The notes below the pieces were generated by a model. The model was not told where the DNA came from, searched no databases, and saw only the letters and a program-made list of their open reading frames with translations. A DNA stretch of 64,000 nt from Polyangium sp. y55x31 (lineage in GTDB: Bacteria > Myxococcota_A > Polyangia > Polyangiales > Polyangiaceae), in the NCBI RefSeq assembly GCF_029946505.1, contig NZ_JARZHG010000012.1:1-64000 (forward strand), written 5' to 3'. How positions within the stretch are numbered: position 1 is the stretch's first letter; the number at the start of each line of letters is the position of its first letter. Below, in pieces: positions 56,914 to 64,000 of the stretch. A program made the position numbers and the translations under genes.

Positions 56914-57873
56914 TCAGGGCTCGCATTCCTGGATGCGGAGCCCTCCGTTGCTGATGACGCATCCACAGGCCGCTACGCCCGCGGCTTCGAGGCAATCGCA
57001 GCTCGCGGAGCCCAGGCAACTCGGCGGCACGTCGACGCACTTGATCTCCGAATAACCCTCCAGGCAATACTGGGCATCGGACGCGCAGGTACCGTCTCCG
57101 CAATTGTACCTTCCCGCCGGAGGCGCGCACGCGCCCTCCCGTTTGTCCACTTCGATTTCCGTCTCGCTGGTGCAGTTATCGACGGCATGCGGCTTCCCGT
57201 CGCAGCCGCAAATGGTGCTGAGCGGGCCCACGCCGCAAGTCGCGCGCGCGCACTTCTTGCCGAGGGGAGGGCCGCATACGCCGTCGAAGTCCGGGGCGCA
57301 GACCAGGTTCTCCCCACCTATGCAATCCGCATTGCTCAGGCAAGACTGTCCGAGGGGATCGCCCGGGCCGCCTGGCTCATCCTTGTTGTGGACGAGCACG
57401 CCCTCGGCGAAGTAGTTGTGCTCGGGGCCGTCGATGCTCAGGTTGAAGACCTCGACCTCGCCTGCGGCGGCCGCGCGGCGGCAGACCGTCACTTCGAGCT
57501 CGCGCACATCGCCAGCGCCGAGCCACGCGACGAGCCGCATTCCCTCGCGGACCTCGCGGGCGGGGATCCACGCGCCGCGCTCGGCATCGTAAAACGGGTG
57601 CTCGGACGTCACGCCGGCGATGCAGAGCTCTCCGAGAGCGATGTGGAGAATCTCCGGCGCCCGCGCGCGAATGAGCTTCCCGACCTTGCGGACCACGACC
57701 TGTCGCGTCTCGACGTCGAAGCTGTAGACCTCGTCGCCCACGGCGAGCTCCTCGATGGAGCGAAAGCCGTGCGGCGTCACAATCCGCGTGCCTCGCACGA
57801 AGCACTGCGACAAATAGCAGCTCGCCCCCATCATGCATAAGCTGAAACCGATGCCTTTAATCATGGTATGCAT
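56914..57873 (-). CDS. Secreted Hint (intein/Hedgehog-type) autoprocessing protein with Cys-rich domain
   Basis: 319 residues from ATG 57873, chosen for a GGAGG site 6 nt upstream. Signal segment 1-23, then a Hint domain beginning with the nucleophile Cys24 (CFVRGTRIVTPHGFRSIEEL-type start, split), the TxxH motif TSEHPFYD, and a terminal block ending LSIDGPEH, NYFAEGVLVHN. The Asn is followed by Lys-Asp-Glu instead of Cys/Ser/Thr, so full splicing is not expected; cleavage at HN is. The remaining ~165 residues are Cys-rich, with CSLSNADC-like and Kazal-like CGCDGKPHAVDNC units. Autoproteolysis would release this extracellular domain. Stand-alone homologues belong to bacterial intein-like proteins. 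Whether the site is active needs testing. Confidence 0.82.
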   Translation of the reverse strand: MHTMIKGIGFSLCMMGASCYLSQCFVRGTRIVTPHGFRSIEELAVGDEVYSFDVETRQVVVRKVGKLIRARAPEILHIALGELCIAGVTSEHPFYDAERGAWIPAREVREGMRLVAWLGAGDVRELEVTVCRRAAAAGEVEVFNLSIDGPEHNYFAEGVLVHNKDEPGGPGDPLGQSCLSNADCIGGENLVCAPDFDGVCGPPLGKKCARATCGVGPLSTICGCDGKPHAVDNCTSETEIEVDKREGACAPPAGRYNCGDGTCASDAQYCLEGYSEIKCVDVPPSCLGSASCDCLEAAGVAACGCVISNGGLRIQECEP

Positions 57874-58147
57874 AGAAGCCTCCACGAAGCGTTGAGCTCC
57901 TCCCGCCCAACCTTCGCTTTGGACACAGCAACAGATGTGCCGGAATCCATGATGGGTGGCCGCGAGAACCACGCGCGGCATCGCACCCGACCCGCACGGG
58001 GGCGGAGGCGGCACGGCGGCTCGTGGTTGCCTGCAACGGGTGAAGGGCTGGAGCCCGCAGCACTGACTACCCAGTTGCCACCTGGCGCGAAAGCGCGACC
58101 GGGTTGTCATGGCCGGCCGCCGGTCTCGTGCTAGGGTCGCTCCCCCC

Positions 58148-60493
58148 ATGGATACCCATGCCGCATTGCATGACGCACTCGCCGAATTTTTCACGCTCTT
58201 TTCATCGAATTTCCTCCAAGGACAGCGCGAAGTCCCCCCATTCACCGCGAGGCTCGTCGGGACGTCAATCGAAGTGGCCATCCAGGGAGGCAAGGGCGAA
58301 CCGACCGTGATCCGCCAGCGGGGCTCCGCCCTCTATCTCCTCGCCGGGCGGCTTTGGGCCGAGGTTCGCGCGAGCGAGGGGCACAGCCTGCGTTGCATGT
58401 TGCCGACGCTCACCCCCTATCCGCTCAGCTTCTCGACGGAATGGAACAACTGGCAGAACCTCCAAAAGGAAGCGCTGCCCGCAGTGGGACGGATCGCCCT
58501 GGCGCTCGATGCGGATGCGCACGAAGAGGCGGTTCTCCTCGTCCGGCACGTCCTCGACGTCGACTCCGGCTATTGGCTCGAGCTCGAGCGCGCCGTGCCA
58601 AACGAGCTCCGGAAGGAGGTGCTCGCGAAGCCGTCCGAGCTTGAGGAGCGGACCGATTCGACCTCCTCGCTCGGCGGCCACCTGAGAGTGCTCGCGTCTC
58701 ACATCGGAAGCAGCGATCCTCGCGAGCGCCTCTTCGTGGCCAAGCACTATCGATACACCACGAAGCACCTCTCGAGCGACAATCACCTCACGTTCCTGAA
58801 AAACATCCAGCCTGCGATCGATGCATGGCTGAAAGAGGAGGACGGCGCCGTCTTCGAGACGGCGGTGGGGATCGCCGAAATGCTCGGGTACAAGCTGTTC
58901 GAGCGTGGCGCCTACGCCGAGGCCAAGCCGCTCCTGTCGGCGGCGCTCGACGCGGGGATTGCCGGCGCCGAGCTCTTGCGCGCCCGCTGGGAATGCCGGC
59001 TCTACCTCGGCGACGAGCGCGCCGCTGCAGAGGACTGGCGCGCGGCCGAGCCAATCGACGATCCGGCGCAAGGCCTCTCCATGGGCTTCTTTTATCGGGG
59101 AGACCGGCAGGATCGAAAGGCGATCGGGCTCGCGCGGGTGGCGCGCTCCCTCGGGAAGCTCGCGGGCGGGGAAGACCCGTGCCGCGACCGCCCGAAGACC
59201 AAAAAAGCAAAAACCATCTCCGAAGCAGAGCGTTCGTCGCTCCTTGCGAGGGCACGCCGGCTCGCCGACGAGGCAGTCTGCATGATCGACAAGCGCGCGC
59301 GGGGGGACGAGGCGCGCGCCCGCACCGGCGAGAAGGTCACGGATCGTGGTTTCGAACCGCGCATTTTCGCGGCGCGGGCCTTGGTCCGCGAAGGACTGGG
59401 AGACACCGCCGGCGCGCTCGACGATTATCGCCGGGCGCGGACGCTCGCCATTGCCGCCGGCCTCTCCTGGCAAGGCGACCTCCATGGAGAGGACATCCGG
59501 CGCCTCGAACAAGCGGGCAAAGAGAGCGGCGGCGGCGCGATTCCAGAGAGCTTCGACCCCAACTGGTTCCTTGCGAGCGAGCGTAACGAAGACGAACGCA
59601 GCCGCGCGGCCGCCGCCTGGTGCGCGCAACCCTGGCGCGTGGTCCCCGACGCTCGCGAGCGCGGCGCGTCGATTCCGATCCCCTTCGCCCTGCTCAAGGC
59701 CATCGTCGAGCATTCGGCGGCTCTGTGGAAGCTCGGCGAGGACGACGGCGTGAAACTGCCCGATCGGCTCGCATTCGCGGAGCGGGCCCGACCACTCCTC
59801 GATCGCTTCGCCGACCGTCGCGACGCCGACCGCCTGGAGAGCGTGCTCGACGATGCGCACGAAATCGCATTCGATGTCCTGCCCAGGAATAAAAAAGCCG
59901 AGCGTGCGCCCTTCTTCGTTTTCCTGCGAGCGCTCGGCGCCGCCGAGACGATCGACGAGGCGCGGGTCCTCTCCGCGCTCGGCGACGAAGCGTGGGGCCG
60001 CTTGCGGCGGCGTCTCGAAGCCAAGCTCGACGAGCTCGACCCGCTGCGTGACGTCTTCGACGCGACCGTGCGCGCCGGCGCGCCGATGGAGGCGGTCGCC
60101 GCGGCGCTCGCCGCCTACCAGCAGCTCTTCCGGAACCACTGGGAATCCTTCGCCACTCCGCGGCCGGCCTGGGTGAAGCTCGCCCAGCCGCTCGAACGTG
60201 CGGACGGCGCGAGGCTCGCCCCGGCGCTCATCGAATGCCTCCGCCGCGAGCAATCCGTGCCGGGTCATTACGGCCTTCTGCGCCTGCCGACGAAATTCCT
60301 CTGGCCGCTCTTCTACGCATGGCACCCCTCGACCGAGGCATTCCTGCTCGAGGTGCTCGCGGGAAAACTCGACAATGGCAAGAGCCTCTCCACGACGCAA
60401 CGCAAGACGCGCCACGAGTGCCTCTCCTGGTTTGCCGCCGAAAAGAAGCTCGAAAAGCTCGGCGCGGCGCTGGCGAAGAGACGCCGGTCGTAA
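58148..60493 (+). CDS. Large helical repeat (TPR-like) cytoplasmic protein
   Basis: 781 residues from ATG 58148. No signal peptide or membrane helix. It is rich in Ala/Leu/Arg/Glu helices with TPR-like pairs in the middle (AYAEAKPLLSAALDAGIAGAELLRARWE-type, split; ARALVREGLGDTAGALDDYRRA). No catalytic motif is recognised. Charged linkers (RPKTKKAKTISEAERS) separate the helical blocks. It may be a scaffold protein. Longer frames at the 5' end (to 58109) have no better start. Confidence 0.65.
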   Translation: MDTHAALHDALAEFFTLFSSNFLQGQREVPPFTARLVGTSIEVAIQGGKGEPTVIRQRGSALYLLAGRLWAEVRASEGHSLRCMLPTLTPYPLSFSTEWNNWQNLQKEALPAVGRIALALDADAHEEAVLLVRHVLDVDSGYWLELERAVPNELRKEVLAKPSELEERTDSTSSLGGHLRVLASHIGSSDPRERLFVAKHYRYTTKHLSSDNHLTFLKNIQPAIDAWLKEEDGAVFETAVGIAEMLGYKLFERGAYAEAKPLLSAALDAGIAGAELLRARWECRLYLGDERAAAEDWRAAEPIDDPAQGLSMGFFYRGDRQDRKAIGLARVARSLGKLAGGEDPCRDRPKTKKAKTISEAERSSLLARARRLADEAVCMIDKRARGDEARARTGEKVTDRGFEPRIFAARALVREGLGDTAGALDDYRRARTLAIAAGLSWQGDLHGEDIRRLEQAGKESGGGAIPESFDPNWFLASERNEDERSRAAAAWCAQPWRVVPDARERGASIPIPFALLKAIVEHSAALWKLGEDDGVKLPDRLAFAERARPLLDRFADRRDADRLESVLDDAHEIAFDVLPRNKKAERAPFFVFLRALGAAETIDEARVLSALGDEAWGRLRRRLEAKLDELDPLRDVFDATVRAGAPMEAVAAALAAYQQLFRNHWESFATPRPAWVKLAQPLERADGARLAPALIECLRREQSVPGHYGLLRLPTKFLWPLFYAWHPSTEAFLLEVLAGKLDNGKSLSTTQRKTRHECLSWFAAEKKLEKLGAALAKRRRS

Positions 60494-60544
60494 AACCGAC
60501 CTTCGAGGCCATTTGCCACAAACCCCTGGACAAACGCGCTCGCG

Positions 60545-61627
60545 TCAACGGACGACGACCGGGGGGGTGGCCTTGGCGAAATCGTGAAGGTAGTCCGCGT
60601 CGCGGCAGCTCTGCGCTTCGCACGGTCGGCCGGGGCGCGGCGGGCATTCGCGTGCGAGCTGAGCCTCGATCCACTCGGTATTCGCCCCCCAGAGCCGTGC
60701 GCATGCCACGCGATGCCCTGCCGACAGCGGACGATCCGGATTCTCGGGTAGCACACCGGGGGGCAGGACGAACGTCGACGGTCGCGCCGGACAGACGTCC
60801 TTCAGCGCCGCGCGCGTCATCGCATCGTCCCAGGCGAATGCCCCGCCGGGGAGCCCGTGCAGCGGCAACTCGGGCCCCGTCTCCCGAAAGCCGATCCCGG
60901 AATCACAGTGGTCCGCGACGATATCGAACGGCCCGAAGCTCGTGGCGTCGAGACGCCCGTCACCGTCGAGATCCCTGATATCCTGCACGATGACGCCCGC
61001 GAGCGGTCCGTACGGCTCGATGTGCCCGCTTCGGAACGTGAAGACACGACCACGCGAGAATGGTGGTGCCTTGTCGTGTTGCCCTCGCACCATGACGAAG
61101 GCCTCGGGGGCTCCATCGCTGTCGAGGTCCATGAAGCGAACGTTCACGCCCGTCCAATCGTCGGGTTCCGCGGAAATTCGCTCGCCGTCGACTTGCACGT
61201 TGTCATCTCGCTCGTCCGCGTCGTCGCCTTGCTCCGTGGGGGCAATCGCCGCACGCGCGCTTCCATGAACATGCTCGAGCTGCCACCGGAGCCGTATGTG
61301 CCCGCCTTGAATCACCGTGATTCTCGCGAGCGTCACCACCCACGCGCCGTCGGCTCCCTCCGCGCATGCACCAATCACCCTGGGCACATCCCATGGGAAG
61401 TGCCCAGGTGTGGACTTCGCACGCTCTGCGTCGAACATCCCACGCGCCCGCTCCATGGCCGCTGGCCGAAGGCTTTCGCAACTCGCGAGCGCCGGCGAGG
61501 ACGATGAGGTGGAGGGCGATGTCGGAGCGCTCGGGGGCGACCCGCTGCCGACCGAGGATGTGACGACCGCCGCGCCACCCGCGCACGCGGTGCACGCCAA
61601 AGCAATCAGGACCGACGAGCAGCGCAT
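60545..61627 (-). CDS. FG-GAP-type lipoprotein
   Basis: 360 residues from ATG 61627. Signal peptide with lipobox ALACTAC, then a Ser/Pro/Thr tether of about 30 residues. The body has two Ca-loop-like motifs, DLDSDGAPEAFV and DLDGDGRLDATSFG, typical of FG-GAP/VCBS repeats, and six Cys near the C-terminus (CARLWG, CPPRPGRPCEAQSC). Probably an outer-membrane or surface protein. No enzyme signature. It resembles in layout the lipoprotein at 45000-45812, suggesting paralogy of plan rather than clear sequence similarity. Confidence 0.75.
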   Translation of the reverse strand: MRCSSVLIALACTACAGGAAVVTSSVGSGSPPSAPTSPSTSSSSPALASCESLRPAAMERARGMFDAERAKSTPGHFPWDVPRVIGACAEGADGAWVVTLARITVIQGGHIRLRWQLEHVHGSARAAIAPTEQGDDADERDDNVQVDGERISAEPDDWTGVNVRFMDLDSDGAPEAFVMVRGQHDKAPPFSRGRVFTFRSGHIEPYGPLAGVIVQDIRDLDGDGRLDATSFGPFDIVADHCDSGIGFRETGPELPLHGLPGGAFAWDDAMTRAALKDVCPARPSTFVLPPGVLPENPDRPLSAGHRVACARLWGANTEWIEAQLARECPPRPGRPCEAQSCRDADYLHDFAKATPPVVVR

Positions 61628-61728
61628 CGCTCGGAGATGACGTCGCTCGGCATGGTTGTCAACGTCGGAAATCGAGCCCGGGGTTTTCCTCCCCCCACAA
61701 GTGCCCGTCCGGATTTTCGTCTCGGCCA

Positions 61729-62082
61729 TCAAGCCCAAGCGCCGTACCACCGCTCCTCTTTACGGAACGCGAGCAGCGGATAGAAGACGAACGGCAAGAC
61801 GAGCAGGCCGAGGCCAAAGAGAGAGCCTTTGCGGAAGGCTGCGGCGATCCGGAATGCCATGATGATCGGCACGATGATGTTCACGTAGGGCATCAACATC
61901 ACCAGCAACCAGAACCCGGACATTCCTGCGATGTCCAGCAGCACGTAGGCATTGTACAGCGGGATGAAACACGCCCAGCCGGGATGGTTTGCCTTCTTGA
62001 AGAGCCCCCACATGGTTGCGTACGTCAGCGCGACGACTGCAAAAAAAACCGAGCCGATAAAGATACGCTCGACGTCACCCAT
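61729..62082 (-). CDS. Small DUF5684-like membrane protein
   Basis: 117 residues from ATG 62082; the site GGAAAGGGG lies upstream. Three or four membrane helices and the family pattern KANHPGWACFIPLYNAYVL and FGLGLLVLPFVFYPLLAF. DUF5684 proteins occur beside signal peptidases and secretion genes; the function is unknown. The frame extends upstream without support. Confidence 0.78.
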   Translation of the reverse strand: MGDVERIFIGSVFFAVVALTYATMWGLFKKANHPGWACFIPLYNAYVLLDIAGMSGFWLLVMLMPYVNIIVPIIMAFRIAAAFRKGSLFGLGLLVLPFVFYPLLAFRKEERWYGAWA

Positions 62083-62178
62083 GATGAACCCCTTTCCGTT
62101 TTGATTCGTGCAGGATCGTCGCCCTCGCAAGCCGCATGCCGGCCGCACGTAGGGCGGGAAGGTTCGTCTCGGGGCTCG

Positions 62179-62225
62179 CTGACGCGTCAGTCGACCGAGC
62201 TGACATCGGGACGGGCGGGCTGACG
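62179..62225. promoter_or_regulatory. CTGACGCGTCAG palindrome with phased CTGAC repeats
   Basis: A perfect 12-bp palindrome (62179-62190) followed by CTGAC at 62200 and at 62220, i.e. starts 21 and 20 bp apart, about two helical turns each. It lies in the 268-bp divergent spacer between the DUF5684 gene and the terminal lipoprotein gene. Possible regulator site; short words could recur by chance. Confidence 0.3.
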
Positions 62226-62350
62226 CGCCATTCGCATCGCGTTCGTCGGCGTCTCACGTTCGCCCAGGGGCCGGGAGCTGATTCTGCGCTGGCACGTTGG
62301 CTGCTCGTGACATGCACCAGGAGCGGTTTGGCGTGATGGAAGGGAAGAAC

Positions 62351-64000
62351 ATGAGAATCTCGAGAGCAATCCTTCTGCTTGCCCTCTTCGTGCTCACGCA
62401 AGCTTGCGGGGCTCCGGGAGCTGGAAAGCCCGCGAGGGTCGGCCCTGGTGCAGCCGTCGCCAAGGTCCGCGTGACGGAGCTGTCGGGCTGCAGCGGTGAC
62501 AGGTTCCGTATCGACCTCCTCGATGCAATCGGAAAACTCCCGCACGATACGCTCGACGCGCAACGCGAGCAGCTACGGGACTGGGTCTTTACGGTCACGC
62601 TGGGGCGCATGGCCGCGCGCACGGGCGCCGATGAGGTGCTCTCCGGCGTCGCGGACGCGCCCCTCGTCCGCGATGACGCGCTCGCGCACGTGCTGCATAC
62701 ACAATCGGGGCCCACGCGCTCGACGTCGACGAAGAGCGGCGGAGCCGTCGTCCTCGTGGAGGCGGCCGACGCGGAGACGATGGCCGCGGAGGTCGCCGAG
62801 GCGGTCGATCAGGAGGCGCTCCACCTCGGGAGCATTCCCGCGGAAACCCAGGTGTATCAGTACGTATTCCAGCCCGAGGTGGCGCGCGCGGACGTGTGCG
62901 CCATGAAGCCCATTTCGCGGGCAGAGCTGGAAAGCGCGGCGCATCGTCATCGCAAGGCGACCATCACCACGGCTGCGGACCTCGAGCGGTTTCTCGCGGG
63001 CGGCGCCGATCTTCTCGCTGCGCAGTGCACCGACGCCGGCCTGGAGGTGACGGGGCGGCAGAGGCCGCGCACCACGCGGACGCCCATCACCGTGGAGCAC
63101 ATCGCCGCGCTCGCGCAGGCGCGTGGCACCCGGTACATTCCTCTCGAGCGTTTTGGTTTTTCTCTCGACAGGGTGTCGAACCGGGCGCAGCTCGACGCGA
63201 ACGCACGGGAAATCGAGTCGTTGCGCGCGCCCCTCGAGATACAGCCGCCCGACATCCAGATCCTTCACGCCTGGAAACGGCAAAATCCCGGCGTGTCCAT
63301 GCAGGAGCTGATGATGTCACTGCAGTTCCAGGAGAAATCGCTCGGCAGGCCGGGCTTCTCGCTGGATCCGCACACGAGCGCGTCCTTCGCGGGGAAGGTG
63401 CTCGACGACATCATCGAGGTGCTTCCGGATGTCCAGAAGGTGGCGGCGATCCTTCGAGGGCTGGACGAGGAGGAGCGCGCAGAATCGCTGCTCGACCTCG
63501 CGAGCTCGACGAACGAGCCTTTCGCGCTCGAAGCGAAAGAGGCGCTCATCGCGGCGCGCAAGAAACTCCAGAAAGCGACCGCCGAGGAGGCCGAGGCGAT
63601 CCTCTCCGCGAAGCTCCCGACGTCGCGGGGGAACGCCCTCGCCCAGGATCTGATGCAGGTCGTCCGGCGAAAGAGCACGCAGCAGTGCTCGCGTTATGAC
63701 GGGCCGCTCTTCGGCACCGCGACCGGAATGACGTTCTTTTATACCGATCTCCTCGCGAAGCTCTGGCTCATCGACTGGAACGGGGCCGCTCCGGAGAGCG
63801 TTATCGAGGGTTTCCAGAGCGCAATTCACGAGGCGCCGAGCACGACGTTCTGCGATGATACGGGCGGGAAAAACACCCGGATCTGGTTCGGCGTGCGCGA
63901 GGAGAGTTTCACGCGGGAGACGTCGGGCGCGGTCCGTTTTGCGCCGATGGCCACCCGGATCTTCGCCAGGAGCTCGAACCTCGGGGCCAGGCACGAGGAG
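62351..64000 (+). CDS. Lipoprotein, C-terminus beyond window
   Basis: At least 550 residues; the frame is open to the last base. ATG 62351 follows GGAAGGGAAG. Signal peptide with a Cys at residue 19 (LLALFVLTQAC), an imperfect lipobox. The body is helical and Arg/Glu-rich. There is a PpiC/SurA-like look in places (LHAWKRQNPGVSMQELMMSL) but no clear parvulin motif. Cys at ECSRYD-like and TFCDDTGG positions may pair. Family not recognised. It shares the spacer with a divergent DUF5684 gene. Confidence 0.8.
   Translation, partial: MRISRAILLLALFVLTQACGAPGAGKPARVGPGAAVAKVRVTELSGCSGDRFRIDLLDAIGKLPHDTLDAQREQLRDWVFTVTLGRMAARTGADEVLSGVADAPLVRDDALAHVLHTQSGPTRSTSTKSGGAVVLVEAADAETMAAEVAEAVDQEALHLGSIPAETQVYQYVFQPEVARADVCAMKPISRAELESAAHRHRKATITTAADLERFLAGGADLLAAQCTDAGLEVTGRQRPRTTRTPITVEHIAALAQARGTRYIPLERFGFSLDRVSNRAQLDANAREIESLRAPLEIQPPDIQILHAWKRQNPGVSMQELMMSLQFQEKSLGRPGFSLDPHTSASFAGKVLDDIIEVLPDVQKVAAILRGLDEEERAESLLDLASSTNEPFALEAKEALIAARKKLQKATAEEAEAILSAKLPTSRGNALAQDLMQVVRRKSTQQCSRYDGPLFGTATGMTFFYTDLLAKLWLIDWNGAAPESVIEGFQSAIHEAPSTTFCDDTGGKNTRIWFGVREESFTRETSGAVRFAPMATRIFARSSNLGARHEE

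Overview
The window reads as a piece of a myxobacterial chromosome, most likely from the Polyangiales (Polyangium/Sorangium/Minicystis-like). The reasons are very high GC with strongly GC-biased third codon positions, a protein ending in a MYXO-CTERM-type tail, many lipoproteins with long Gly/Ser-rich tethers, very large Ser/Thr protein kinases fused to STAND ATPase, GAF, STAS or WD40 modules, and many small regulatory units. This placement comes from gene content, not from a marker gene. I see no rRNA, tRNA, CRISPR array, transposase or phage gene.

Layout. 0-15.6 kb: a Kelch/Cys-rich surface lipoprotein, a giant kinase-ATPase-GAF-STAS protein, a beta-propeller cytochrome c, a class III phosphodiesterase, a GNAT-cupin fusion and a tethered lipoprotein. 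15.7-23.5 kb: a metal-motif lipoprotein, then a complete TonB system. The receptor (with its own TonB C-terminal-type domain), a lipoprotein and a LytTR regulator run left; exbB-exbD-tonB run right. The divergent spacer holds an inverted pair of a dispersed repeat. 23.5-29.6 kb: a tightly packed operon for inositol lipids: myo-inositol-phosphate synthase, an AUR1/PAP2-like transferase, a CDP-alcohol transferase fused to GtrA, and an MMPL/RND lipid exporter. A third copy of the dispersed repeat lies upstream of it.

29.8-32.7 kb: a coupled operon (barrel-like exported protein, ECF sigma factor, zinc-finger/FecR/TPR protein) bracketed by 37-bp direct repeats, with a probable 55-residue gene at its head. 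32.8-39 kb: a V4R-like/STAS regulator, an uncharacterised gene coupled to a large SUKH-domain protein, and a PadR repressor with two clear operators facing an Lnt/nitrilase-like membrane enzyme. 39-44.9 kb: a kinase-STAND-WD40 protein with fourteen repeats, then thioredoxin and an ECF-like sigma factor divergent across a palindrome.

45-52 kb: lipoproteins, an SLP-type PPP phosphatase, and a NarL-type two-component pair. 52.3-56.9 kb: a rightward operon-like run (DoxX, YcaC-like isochorismatase hydrolase, ABM-fold monooxygenase, YtcJ-like amidohydrolase, haloperoxidase-type alpha/beta hydrolase), divergent from the two-component pair and plausibly controlled by it. 56.9-64 kb: a secreted Hint (intein/Hedgehog-type) protein, a TPR-like protein, an FG-GAP-type lipoprotein, a small DUF5684-like membrane protein and a lipoprotein gene that runs off the window.

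How it fits together: most of the window is cell-envelope biology (surface lipoproteins, TonB uptake, inositol lipids, lipid export) plus regulators of envelope or stress responses. Translationally coupled ATGA junctions mark several operons. Starts were chosen from ribosome binding sites, signal peptides and gene spacing, so several differ from the longest open frame.
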